Translations under genes and position numbers: made by a program
Source: Flavobacterium sp. WC2421
GTDB taxonomy: Bacteria > Bacteroidota > Bacteroidia > Flavobacteriales > Flavobacteriaceae
NCBI RefSeq assembly: GCF_040822115.1
Contig: NZ_CP162004.1
Coordinates: 682,001-746,000, forward strand
Direction of reading: 5' to 3'
DNA length: 64,000 nucleotides
Shown here: positions 9,157 to 17,456 of the stretch, in pieces
Layout of the letters: the number at the start of each line of letters is the position of its first letter
How positions within the stretch are numbered: the first letter of the stretch is position 1
Notes under the pieces: generated by a model
Databases searched by the model: none
What the model was told of the DNA's origin: nothing
The model's input: the letters and a program-made list of their open reading frames with translations, nothing else

Positions 9157-11076
9157 CTAAATCTTCACGACAAACCCACCATGAGATTTCATAGTTATTT
9201 TGAGTTTAGTCTTTTTGGATACTGGATTTTGTTGAAATCCTTTTTCGTTTTCGCTAATAATAAAACCATTCACATTGGTCACAAAAGACAAATCAATTTC
9301 AATTTCCTTGGCTGTATTCTCCCCGTTAATCCCCACAATATGCCAAACGTTATCTTTTTCTCGAGCCATTATAACATACTTCCCTGGGTATCCATCAATG
9401 AATTTAGAGTCGTCCCAATTCGTTGGGATATCTTTTAAATAATCGACTACATATTTTGGCATTTTGGCCATTCCTTCCGGAATTTCGGCAATATGTTGCA
9501 CTCCTGATAAAAATAAAACGGGCAATGCTAGTTCGAATGCTGGAGTTGTTTTTCTAGTTATATTAGGAATGGAATCCAAAACCATCGGCGTGAAATCCAT
9601 GGGGTCAAAAACATTACGAGCAAAAGGAAGCATGCTACAATGGGAAGGTGCTAAGTCAGCAATATCTTGAAAGAAAGTAATGTATTCGTATCCTTTAACG
9701 GCCTCCGTAGAAACTAAATTGGGATACGTACGTTGCCATCCTCTAGGCAACGTAGCGCCATGAAAATTAACCATCAGATGATGAGTGGCAGCATCCGTAA
9801 GCATATCGTGATAATAATTAATCATAGATTGACCATCACCTCCAAAAAAATCAACCTTGATACCGGCAATTCCCATATCGGCCAGTTTCGTGAATTCACT
9901 TTCCCTGTCCCGATGCGTCAACAACAAACTTTTAGGATGATAATCGGTACTGTTCCAAGAACCAGATGAATTGTACCAAACCATTAGTTTTACGTTCTTC
10001 CCTTTGGCGTAAGCCACTAATTCTTTCATTTTAATAAATCCAATTCTTGTATCCCAGTCGGCATCAATTAAACAATACGGCCAATGCATTTGCGAAGCGT
10101 AATCTATAAATTGTAAAGTAGTATCAAAGTTCACCGAATCATCTTTTAGCAAAACCCAACTCCAAGAAGACAATCCACTTTTTATAAAAGAAGTTTCCAT
10201 GGGTATAGACGGCTCAGCAAGATCCGTCCCCATCGTACTTTCGGTAATTGTTTTTAAGGAGCCAATTGTTAGTGTTCTCCAAGGAGTGAACCATGGCAAG
10301 GTAGATTGTGGATTTAGAGCACCGTCAGGAAAAACTTCTTCTTTTTGAGGGAAGGTAAGTTGCATTGCTTTTGAGGTATCATTATAGACCAATCGGCTAC
10401 CACAATAATTTCTTGGCAAACCAACTTCGGAAACTAAAATCCATGTAGCATTAGATTGAAATAAAGCGGGGTACACCCAGCCTTCGCCAATTTCAGGTTT
10501 TGTATTAACAGGAACACCCATTGCATAATGCTCTTCATAGGAAGGATTGGTTTCTTTCCAACCCGTCTTGGCTTTAGACATGGGTTGCAACCAGGCTTTA
10601 GTAGTGGCATCAAAATTATAGCTGGTTTTTTCCTCTACAATTTTTTTAATCTCATTTGACGTTTCTGGAAAATGGTAACGAAAAGCAATTCCATCGCTTG
10701 ATAGCTGGAAAATGATATCCATCGCTTCTCCTTTATTATTTTGCAAACTCACCGTATATTGATTTGCGGTGTATGAGATTTGTTTTCGTTTCCCTTGCAA
10801 CATAGTATAACTAGATTGAATAGGTGTGGGCTTAGAAACAGACACTATTTCTAAACCCGTATAAAAATTAGCATCTTCTCTAATAATGCCAAGTTCCGAT
10901 GTATTGATAACCACCTTATCTTTAAAGAAGACCTTATAAGAAGGCGTATTTTCTGAATTTAGATTAAATTCGATTTTTACTGTTTTATCTGAATTGACAA
11001 AATAATAAGCAGTTGGTTTCAGTACGAAAGAGGTCAATGAAACGAACAACAAAGACAAGAAAATTATATTTTTCAT
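9157..11076 (-). CDS. GH97 glycoside hydrolase
   Basis: Exported GH97 enzyme of 639 residues with an N-terminal signal peptide (MKNIIFLSLLFVSLTSFV). It has the N-terminal beta-sandwich, then a (beta/alpha)8 barrel (WSWVLLKDDSVNFDTTLQFI onward) and a C-terminal sheet. The GIKVDFF motif places an Asp at residue 409, where retaining GH97 members have their nucleophile, so a retaining mechanism on alpha-galactoside or beta-L-arabinopyranoside is more likely than an inverting SusB-type glucosidase. Some retaining Bacteroides GH97 enzymes are described as acting on both. The shared operator with araB supports an arabinose-containing substrate. The exact substrate is inferred. Confidence 0.88.
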   Translation of the reverse strand: MKNIIFLSLLFVSLTSFVLKPTAYYFVNSDKTVKIEFNLNSENTPSYKVFFKDKVVINTSELGIIREDANFYTGLEIVSVSKPTPIQSSYTMLQGKRKQISYTANQYTVSLQNNKGEAMDIIFQLSSDGIAFRYHFPETSNEIKKIVEEKTSYNFDATTKAWLQPMSKAKTGWKETNPSYEEHYAMGVPVNTKPEIGEGWVYPALFQSNATWILVSEVGLPRNYCGSRLVYNDTSKAMQLTFPQKEEVFPDGALNPQSTLPWFTPWRTLTIGSLKTITESTMGTDLAEPSIPMETSFIKSGLSSWSWVLLKDDSVNFDTTLQFIDYASQMHWPYCLIDADWDTRIGFIKMKELVAYAKGKNVKLMVWYNSSGSWNSTDYHPKSLLLTHRDRESEFTKLADMGIAGIKVDFFGGDGQSMINYYHDMLTDAATHHLMVNFHGATLPRGWQRTYPNLVSTEAVKGYEYITFFQDIADLAPSHCSMLPFARNVFDPMDFTPMVLDSIPNITRKTTPAFELALPVLFLSGVQHIAEIPEGMAKMPKYVVDYLKDIPTNWDDSKFIDGYPGKYVIMAREKDNVWHIVGINGENTAKEIEIDLSFVTNVNGFIISENEKGFQQNPVSKKTKLKITMKSHGGFVVKI

Positions 11077-11079
11077 TTT

Positions 11080-11100
11080 TAAGTGTTTTATTTACACTTA
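11080..11100. promoter_or_regulatory. Arabinose-regulon operator candidate upstream of GH97
   Basis: TAAGTGT-N7-ACACTTA, with identical arms and spacer length to the site before araB (3536-3556). It ends 3 bases from the GH97 start codon. A -7-like TATTCTTG lies directly upstream at 11101-11108, so the transcription start would fall inside the palindrome, as expected for a repressor site. Confidence 0.65.
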
Positions 11101-11280
11101 CAAGAATACGAAAATAAATTTATATATAAAACGATGTAATAAAAATAGTATGGTAGTGGGAATTAAATATATAAAGGTGACTTAACCTGAATTTTGACTG
11201 TGTTCCATAGAAAATTGGAATTAGAAAATTATTGAGAAAAATTTAAATTTAGCCTAAAATTTAGAAAAGTATAAAACCAA

Positions 11281-11308
11281 AAAAACCGCTTCTTTCGAAG
11301 CGGTTTTT
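11281..11308 (-). terminator. Original terminator of tRNA-Leu, displaced by the element
   Basis: Perfect 11-bp stem (AAAAACCGCTT / AAGCGGTTTTT) with a 6-base loop directly abutting the left att repeat. Before integration it would have lain immediately after the tRNA-Leu 3' end, which now sits 22.6 kb away. The hairpin is symmetric and can work on both strands. Confidence 0.75.
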
Positions 11309-11326
11309 GTACCCGGAGCCGGAGTC
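11309..11326. repeat. Left attachment-site repeat (tRNA-Leu 3' end)
   Basis: The 18 bases GTACCCGGAGCCGGAGTC are identical to 33923-33940, which is the 3' end (acceptor and T-arm) of the intact tRNA-Leu. Sequence identity stops immediately on both sides. This isolated fragment is the second copy expected from site-specific integration into a tRNA gene. Confidence 0.9.
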
Positions 11327-11473
11327 ACACCCTATCATTTCAGCAAAATCACAAAACCTTATAAACATTGACAAAAATTAATTAAAATCTTTGTTTTCAG
11401 TACTTAACGCACACATTAAAACTCAAAAACTATCTAATAAAGACTAACGAAGTTGAAGCATTATCAATAATTG

Positions 11474-11494
11474 TCGGGCAATAATCGGGCAAAT
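11474..11494. repeat. Candidate integrase arm-type site, left
   Basis: Two TCGGGCAA words 11 bp apart (11474-11481, 11485-11492), about one helical turn. Nearly the same composite, GGGCAATARTCGGGCAAAT, occurs in the same orientation at 33850-33868 near the right end. Placement inside both ends fits arm-type binding sites for the tyrosine integrase. Confidence 0.55.
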
Positions 11495-11519
11495 TTGTAA
11501 ATTGAATATTTAAATTTAT

Positions 11520-11527
11520 TATCTTTG
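11520..11527 (+). promoter_or_regulatory. -7 promoter box of the integrase gene
   Basis: TATCTTTG matches TAnnTTTG and lies 18 bases before the first ATG of the integrase. Confidence 0.5.
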
Positions 11528-11545
11528 TTTTGTTCAAACAATTAA

Positions 11546-12877
11546 ATGTTTAAGAAAATGGCAACAGTACAATTTAGAATAAGAAGCAAGGCAAACAAAA
11601 ACGTACCAGTAAAAGTGCGTCTTTTAAATGGTAAAAATACCGACTTAGAGCTAAATACAGGGTTTACTATTAACCCAACAGACTGGAGCGAAACAACAAA
11701 TCGTCCAAAACAAAACAATGCTGGAAACAAGCAAATTTTTAGCGACCTAAAAAAACTAGAATCATTCATTTTTGAACAACTCAACAAAGATCTAGGAAAC
11801 GGAATATTAATAGATTCCTACTGGCTAGAAAATACGATTAAAGAATGTTTTAAACGTGTTGAGAAAACAGATGCAGGATTAATGATCAATCACATTCAGC
11901 ATATAATAGACAGTGCCTCCACACGTAAAGTAAAAGGCCGAAAGAATCTGGGTTTATCAAAAAGCAGAATCAATAGTTATATTAATTCTAAAAATATTTT
12001 GACTGAATATCAAAAACACATAAAAAAACAAATACACTTTCTAGACATTAATAAATCATTTATAGACAAATTCTCTAACTGGTTAATAAATGACAAAAAG
12101 TACTCTATAAATCATTCGGGCGATCAGATTAAGAACCTAAAAGCAGTATGTTCAGACGCCGAAAAAGACAACATCACAGTAAACCACTACGTCAAAAATA
12201 TTGAGGTTTTTTCTGAAAGCAATGAAGATAGATTTATAGTAACACTATCCTTTGCAGAGTTAGAGCAAATAAGAACATGCGAAGAGATTAAGACAGCTGC
12301 ATTAATAAACGCCCGTAACTGGATGTTGCTAGGATGTGAAATTGGACAAAGAGGCGGAGATTTACTCAATATTACAAAAGATAATATTCGTTATAATAAG
12401 GGAAATATGTATTTGGACTTAATACAGCAAAAAACAAATAAAAAAGTAACCATTGGAATAGTAAACCCTCACATTATCGATATTATAGAAAATCATTTCC
12501 CTTATCCAATAAGCACACAAAAACTAAATGTACATATTAAAAAAGTTTGTGAACTTGCCAAAATAGATGAGAGGGTTGAAGGAAAAAAATGGGACGAAGA
12601 GACTAAACGAAAAAAATTAGATTTTTACCCTAAATACGAACTGGTTACAAACCATAGTTTCAGAAGATCTTTTGCAACTAATTACTATAAAAAGATGCAG
12701 ACTTCCATACTAATAGGCATAACAGGACATTCGAAGGAGAGTTTATTTTTGCAATACATAAATGAACGTGAAGACAAAGATGCAAATGCAGATTTATTTA
12801 TAAAAATGTGGGAAATAATGAATAAGGAAGCAGAGGAAAAAGACGAAGACAAACCATCACAACTGAATGTAGTATGA
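11546..12877 (+). CDS. Tyrosine recombinase / integrase
   Basis: Site-specific recombinase of 443 residues that should catalyse insertion and excision of the island at tRNA-Leu. It has an N-terminal arm-DNA-binding domain (about 1-100), a SAM-like core-binding domain (about 110-220) and a C-terminal catalytic domain. Catalytic residues are visible: Arg269 in GQRGGD, His370 and Arg373 in HSFRRS, His395 in GHS, and nucleophile Tyr404 in LFLQYI. It is the first gene inside the left att repeat. Translation could also start at the ATG at 11558 (MATVQFRIRSK), which resembles relatives better. Confidence 0.95.
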   Translation: MFKKMATVQFRIRSKANKNVPVKVRLLNGKNTDLELNTGFTINPTDWSETTNRPKQNNAGNKQIFSDLKKLESFIFEQLNKDLGNGILIDSYWLENTIKECFKRVEKTDAGLMINHIQHIIDSASTRKVKGRKNLGLSKSRINSYINSKNILTEYQKHIKKQIHFLDINKSFIDKFSNWLINDKKYSINHSGDQIKNLKAVCSDAEKDNITVNHYVKNIEVFSESNEDRFIVTLSFAELEQIRTCEEIKTAALINARNWMLLGCEIGQRGGDLLNITKDNIRYNKGNMYLDLIQQKTNKKVTIGIVNPHIIDIIENHFPYPISTQKLNVHIKKVCELAKIDERVEGKKWDEETKRKKLDFYPKYELVTNHSFRRSFATNYYKKMQTSILIGITGHSKESLFLQYINEREDKDANADLFIKMWEIMNKEAEEKDEDKPSQLNVV

Positions 12878-13090
12878 ACAAAATCCAATCAGTTTTTAAA
12901 ATAGTAGAAAAGAAAATTAATTCTCGATAAATTGATATATCAAGTAGTAAATACCTTTCTTGACATATGTAAATGGCAATACCAATGAAGGAATGTTTTT
13001 AGAATATATAGGCAAGAAACATAATTAATTATGCTTTGCGACCAGTAGAAATTTGGACTTAGAAATCAAAAAAAGTTAAAGAAGTTAAAT

Positions 13091-13098
13091 TAACTTTG
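13091..13098 (+). promoter_or_regulatory. -7 promoter box of the 412-residue gene
   Basis: TAACTTTG matches TAnnTTTG, 36 bases before the GTG start at 13134. Confidence 0.4.
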
Positions 13099-13133
13099 CT
13101 CAAATCGGATACTGTATCTTAATAAATAAACTT

Positions 13134-14372
13134 GTGAAAACAGAAATAAACAAAGTAAAAGAGGTATTACAGGAGATTCTAAATTCTTTTGATGATGAAG
13201 GCTTAGATAATAAAATAAGCTTACTTGAAGAAGGTGTAGCCGAATTTTTTGTTGCAAATAGAGAAAATACGAACTTTTTTGCGACCTTTCTAAATAACTT
13301 TATACTTAAACCTATTGCAAAACAAATAGAAATTCTGGAGGCGCAACTTCCATCGTCAAGTAGAACACAAAAGGCCAGAAGAGAGATTCAACTCAAAATT
13401 ATAGATAGATTTAAAAGTCTGCTTATAATTTTTTTTAATGACTATCATAAGTATTTACAAGGGTTTAGTGAATACGATAAATTTATTAAGCAAAATACTA
13501 AAAAAAAGGCTTATAAAAGAGATAGTTTATTATCAACTAGCTTTGGTGAATTATTAGAATTTTACTCAGTTCAATATTTTAAGAAAGTTGTAGATACAGT
13601 TTTTGATAATACCTTTATTTATTTTAAAGAAATTTTTGAGGATTCTAAACAAATTGAAAATTCAAAGCAAGAAATTCTATTGTTTGTCAAGCAATTGGAA
13701 GAAACTATTGATTCCTTAAGAGTAATAATAGCAAATAAAGAAAGTAAGCTTGACGAAGTTTTAAAAGAGGAAACTCCATATGGGACGAAAGAATATGAAA
13801 TGGAAAACGGAGAACTAATTACTGTTGAATTATTAGACGGATATGTTTCTGATATAATAGAAAGGAGTGATATTATTATGAAAAATAAATATCAACAAAC
13901 TATATTAAAGAAGCTTTCTGATAAGTTGTATAGTTCTTTTCTTTTTTTACAAGAATTTAAGCCATCTAAAGAAAGCCCTACAACAGTTTTTCATAGCCTA
14001 AAATTTGAAGAATTGAACTCCTTTTGTGAAGAGTTAAGGGATTTTATCGGTATGCAAGTAAAACTGGAAACAATAAAAGAGGTTTTTACAGTTGGATATC
14101 CGATAGATAATCCTAAAATAAACTTAATTAATGGGACACTAAACGATTTTGGTTTTCTAATTTCAAAAATGAGACCCTACTTTATAGACTCGATTAAAAC
14201 CAAATCAAATTATGCTCAATGGTGGTCAGAACGTTTTACTTTTAATCTTATAGAAAAAGATAAAAAAAATGTTTCAAATATGATTTCAAATATGGAAAAA
14301 GGGACTCGATTTCCTTCAAAAAAACAATCAATATTTAAAATCATCGAAAGTTTAAACCCTATCCCACAATAA
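13134..14372 (+). CDS. Unknown mostly helical protein of the island
   Basis: Not recognised. The 412-residue product is rich in Lys, Glu, Ile and Phe, is predicted by eye to be largely alpha-helical, and has probable coiled-coil stretches around residues 180-215. No signal peptide, transmembrane segment or catalytic motif was seen. It starts with GTG preceded by a TAACTTTG box. It sits between the integrase and the Xis-like gene and has its own terminator, so it may belong to element maintenance or regulation rather than cargo. A GTG start is an assumption; no better ATG lies upstream in frame. Confidence 0.75.
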   Translation: MKTEINKVKEVLQEILNSFDDEGLDNKISLLEEGVAEFFVANRENTNFFATFLNNFILKPIAKQIEILEAQLPSSSRTQKARREIQLKIIDRFKSLLIIFFNDYHKYLQGFSEYDKFIKQNTKKKAYKRDSLLSTSFGELLEFYSVQYFKKVVDTVFDNTFIYFKEIFEDSKQIENSKQEILLFVKQLEETIDSLRVIIANKESKLDEVLKEETPYGTKEYEMENGELITVELLDGYVSDIIERSDIIMKNKYQQTILKKLSDKLYSSFLFLQEFKPSKESPTTVFHSLKFEELNSFCEELRDFIGMQVKLETIKEVFTVGYPIDNPKINLINGTLNDFGFLISKMRPYFIDSIKTKSNYAQWWSERFTFNLIEKDKKNVSNMISNMEKGTRFPSKKQSIFKIIESLNPIPQ

Positions 14373-14465
14373 TCCCACATTAATTTTAAGAAAACCTTCT
14401 TAAGCCTTGTATTTACTCAATAATCAACTGAGTAATACAGGGCTTTGTTTTTTCTATCCCACAAT
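14361..14465. repeat. ATCCCACA direct repeats before the Xis/replication genes
   Basis: ATCCCACAAT at 14361-14370 and 14456-14465, and ATCCCACATT at 14372-14381, plus a partial TGCCCACA right after the last. The first two overlap the end of the 412-residue gene. Direct repeats just upstream of a DNA-binding gene and a polymerase-like gene could be iterons or operator sites. Only three copies are seen, so chance is not excluded. Confidence 0.35.
14403..14453 (+). terminator. Terminator after the 412-residue gene
   Basis: Long imperfect stem AAGCCTTGTATT..ACTCA pairing with TGAGTAATACAGGGCTT, followed by a T-rich tail. Confidence 0.7.
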
Positions 14466-14507
14466 GCCCACACTTGATTTGTCTTATAAAATTTAAAACA
14501 AATTAAT

Positions 14508-14783
14508 ATGAGAGAATCAAGTTTAAATCAGTTTAATACTGACCAGTTACAACCAGAAGCCATTCAAGCATTGGTAGCTCAAGTACACGAGCTTTCTGCA
14601 AACCTTCAACCAAAACAACCCGAAGAGTATTTAACCCGACAAGATGTTGCAAAACTTCTTAAGGTTAACATCTCAACCGTGAGTAATTGGAAAAATGATG
14701 GTGTTATTAATGCCTATGGCATTGGAGGAAGAGTCTACTATAAGAGAAGCGAGATTGACAAAGCAATGATTAAAATTAATTAG
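14508..14783 (+). CDS. Helix-turn-helix protein, MerR/excisionase type
   Basis: A 91-residue DNA-binding protein. Residues about 43-88 (EYLTRQDVAKLLKVNISTVS then a GGRVYYKRSEIDKA segment) are the winged helix of the HTH_17 / excisionase family common in Bacteroidetes integrative elements. The N-terminal 40 residues are polar and unrecognised. It lies 8 bp before the polymerase-like gene, so the two are co-transcribed. A role as recombination directionality factor or as regulator of the next gene is inferred from size, fold and position. Confidence 0.85.
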   Translation: MRESSLNQFNTDQLQPEAIQALVAQVHELSANLQPKQPEEYLTRQDVAKLLKVNISTVSNWKNDGVINAYGIGGRVYYKRSEIDKAMIKIN

Positions 14784-14791
14784 TCATTGCT

Positions 14792-16330
14792 ATGGAAATT
14801 AACACAATAAAAGGTAGTTACTATGTGTACCTACCAACAAAGCTGTACAGTAAAATTGTGGAGCTATCGGAAGAAAACGAACATATTGATTTAGGACTTT
14901 CAGCATTCTTATTACATCTAATAATTAAAGGAAAATTTAAAGACAAAGAGTTAGAAAATGGCAGTGAATGGGTGAATTTATGTTCAGGAATCTTAAGAAA
15001 ATATGACTGTGAAACCTACAAAACTTCATGTCATTTAAAATTTTTAAAAGAAAAGGGGATCATCGATTCATTGCCATATATTAAAAATATAAAAGGCAAA
15101 AAAGATGAATGTGCTAAACATAAAATTACAGAACAATATTTGACGTCAAAGAACGAAACAGTCTCAGCAAATGACTCCAAAATATTCATGCAAGAATATG
15201 AAGTAAAGAATAAACAAGTTGTAAAGCAGAATCAAAAGCGAATTAATCAAAGAAAAGGAGTTGCTCAATACAAGACAGAGCATTTAACAAAATGGCTAAA
15301 TAGTTCTGGCTTTTCATTGGATATTGTTTCAGCATCAAAATATGTAGATAAAAAATATAGCACAACAAATGATTTAGCAAAGAAAAAGAAACGACGAATA
15401 ACAAAAAAAATTAAACGTTTAATAGCAATAAATGAATTTAAGAGCTTAAACAGTAAATATTTTAGAGATGGTAAGGATGATCGTTTACATAGCTATTTTA
15501 CATCATTACCGTCCGATTTAAAGCGATTTGTTACCTATGAAGGGCAAAGATTAAAAGAGGCTGATATTAAAAGTTCTCAACCATTTATTTTAACAATAAT
15601 TCTTGGTATAATCAAGGATGAATATTATTATGAGATAACAAAGTTCAAGCAAATATCAGAAAAAAGATTTAGCAATAGGTTGATTAAGAGAATTAGTAGT
15701 TTAATTAATACATATGAAGATGGTGAATATATATTAGATATAAGAGGTATATGTTATAATATTACTATAATGCTGCAAGAAACGTTGAAACCCTTTGATT
15801 TTACTGAAATCGACAGCTTCATTTCTTTAATTCATTCAAAAGACATTTACACTTATGTAGGTGAACACCTTTTAGAATCTGGTGCGATTTGGTTTAAAAG
15901 TAACAAGTTTTTCACGATACTTTTTGATAAAGAAAAGAAAGCTCATCGAATTTATGATTTTGATGATTTAAGAAAATGTGCAAAAAAGATAACTATAAAC
16001 GCTCTATATGCTTCACCAAAAAATTCAGGAGTTAAAGCATTGCAAGATTTTAAGATGTTATTTCCAGAGGTCACAAAACTATTAGATGTTATGAAGAAGA
16101 ATAACAAAGCTGAATTACCCATTTTAATGCAACGAATAGAGGCTAAATGTATTCTGGACTACTGTTCTAAGAAAATATCTAAAAAGCACCCAGAAACGCT
16201 TCTAATATCAAGGCATGATAGCCTTGTGACTACAGAGGATAAATTTGAAGTTATGAGGAACGCCTTAAATGCATTATTAAATAATTATTTTGGTATCGAC
16301 GTTGAATTGGGGGAAGAATTATGGGAGTAA
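14792..16330 (+). CDS. Putative template-dependent polymerase, family A / T7-RNAP-like palm
   Basis: A 512-residue island protein with no label I can assign with certainty. The second half carries three motifs in the order and spacing of family A DNA polymerases and single-subunit RNA polymerases. Motif A is EADIKSSQPF with Asp258. The motif B-like KKITINALYAS has Lys398 and Tyr406 eight apart, as Lys631/Tyr639 in T7 RNA polymerase. Motif C is SRHDSLVT with Asp476 (T7: HDS). A conserved-looking DDRLHSYFTSLPSDLKRF precedes motif A. The N-terminal 200 residues are Lys-rich and may bind DNA. Coupling to the Xis-like gene suggests a replication initiator or primer-making role. Fold assignment is inference. 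Confidence 0.6.
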   Translation: MEINTIKGSYYVYLPTKLYSKIVELSEENEHIDLGLSAFLLHLIIKGKFKDKELENGSEWVNLCSGILRKYDCETYKTSCHLKFLKEKGIIDSLPYIKNIKGKKDECAKHKITEQYLTSKNETVSANDSKIFMQEYEVKNKQVVKQNQKRINQRKGVAQYKTEHLTKWLNSSGFSLDIVSASKYVDKKYSTTNDLAKKKKRRITKKIKRLIAINEFKSLNSKYFRDGKDDRLHSYFTSLPSDLKRFVTYEGQRLKEADIKSSQPFILTIILGIIKDEYYYEITKFKQISEKRFSNRLIKRISSLINTYEDGEYILDIRGICYNITIMLQETLKPFDFTEIDSFISLIHSKDIYTYVGEHLLESGAIWFKSNKFFTILFDKEKKAHRIYDFDDLRKCAKKITINALYASPKNSGVKALQDFKMLFPEVTKLLDVMKKNNKAELPILMQRIEAKCILDYCSKKISKKHPETLLISRHDSLVTTEDKFEVMRNALNALLNNYFGIDVELGEELWE

Positions 16331-16416
16331 AAAATGATATTGAGGAAATTGATAATTCTATTAAAACAAATATCATAGTTACAGATAGGTTTACGGCACT
16401 TTGCATTGACAAATAA
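16321..16416 (+). CDS. Possible 31-residue peptide overlapping the polymerase-like gene
   Basis: ATG at 16321 overlaps the previous stop by 10 bases in another frame and opens a 31-codon frame with many Asp, Glu, Ile and Lys residues. Tight overlap favours translational coupling, but nothing about the product is recognisable and such a frame can arise by chance. Confidence 0.25.
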   Translation: MGVKNDIEEIDNSIKTNIIVTDRFTALCIDK

Positions 16417-16509
16417 AATTAATTCATTGAATGCAAAGGACCAAATCAAGAATTAGGTAATACTTACGTTTTTTAAGTAAAGTTGATTTAAGACAAAATG
16501 TAGTTTATT

Positions 16510-17328
16510 TTAAATTTCATTAATATTTTTACTCCTAATATCATCAATACGATTTTTTTCCTTTTGCAAATCAAGATTGTATTTTTCTAATTCTTTATTT
16601 TTTATTTTCATGTCAACTATTAAAGAATCGATATACTTTTTATAGAAATAATTTATATTGAATTCAAAGCCAAAATCAGCTGATGATGGACTTGGATAAG
16701 CTGCTTTAAGATACTTTTTCATCTGTTTTTCTTCTAAATCATCTCTATTTACGCGTTTGCCAGTTGTTTTATATAGGAAATCGTCCATTTTCTGGTCATT
16801 TTCTACCTCACTCCCAACTCGACTGCCATGTACTCTATAGCGTAATAAAATGTACTTATCTTCCTCCTCATATAAAGTGTATTTCATATTGTATAAACCA
16901 AAGTTTTCGATCTCAATGTTGGGAATTTGTTTAATGGTTTTAGGGTATTTTTTATCAAATAAATTTTTAAGTTCTAAAGTTTGCTTTTTATAAGCTGCTA
17001 ATATTTCGTCAGAAATTTTATAGTTTAGATACTTTTTGCTGTATCCTTTTTTTACTGTATAGGAAAGGTATATTGAATGTTTATCTTTGCTCACATCAAA
17101 ATAATAGTACCTGCTATCAATAGGTAATGCAAATTGATTGTTTTCTAATTTATGATCTTTATTTAATTGTTTAATTTCACTTAAAAACATGGAATCTGAC
17201 ATATAAGGTGAAAGTGTCAGAAAAAGTGGTTGATGATTAATTTTTATTGGAATTGATTTTTTTTCGTCTTCTTTATTATTGCAACTAATTAAAAGTAAAA
17301 CAAGAGCTATTGTGTATATAATTTTCAT
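16510..17328 (-). CDS. Unknown lipoprotein
   Basis: A 272-residue product with a lipoprotein signal peptide (TIALVLLLISC, lipobox Cys at residue 16) followed by an Asn/Lys/Glu-rich linker, so it should be anchored in a membrane facing the periplasm or the outside. The body has alternating Tyr-rich strands and ends in a charged helical or coiled-coil tail (about 225-272). No family recognised. It lies 128 bp beyond hsdR on the same strand, across an AT-rich spacer, so it is probably not a restriction subunit. Confidence 0.8.
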   Translation of the reverse strand: MKIIYTIALVLLLISCNNKEDEKKSIPIKINHQPLFLTLSPYMSDSMFLSEIKQLNKDHKLENNQFALPIDSRYYYFDVSKDKHSIYLSYTVKKGYSKKYLNYKISDEILAAYKKQTLELKNLFDKKYPKTIKQIPNIEIENFGLYNMKYTLYEEEDKYILLRYRVHGSRVGSEVENDQKMDDFLYKTTGKRVNRDDLEEKQMKKYLKAAYPSPSSADFGFEFNINYFYKKYIDSLIVDMKIKNKELEKYNLDLQKEKNRIDDIRSKNINEI

Positions 17329-17456
17329 ACTTATTTGATTTGATTTTTTTTACAGGAATGATGATTTTAATTTTAGATTTTAATATTTTCCAAATAAACA
17401 TAGTAGACCTCATTTTCATCTATCTTAACTTTTCTATAATTTAAACTTTTCATACC

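Noticed and set aside
11309-11340. Second tRNA gene suggested by the tRNA-like sequence
   Set aside because: Only the last 18 bases of tRNA-Leu are present; the rest of the cloverleaf is missing. It is the att repeat.
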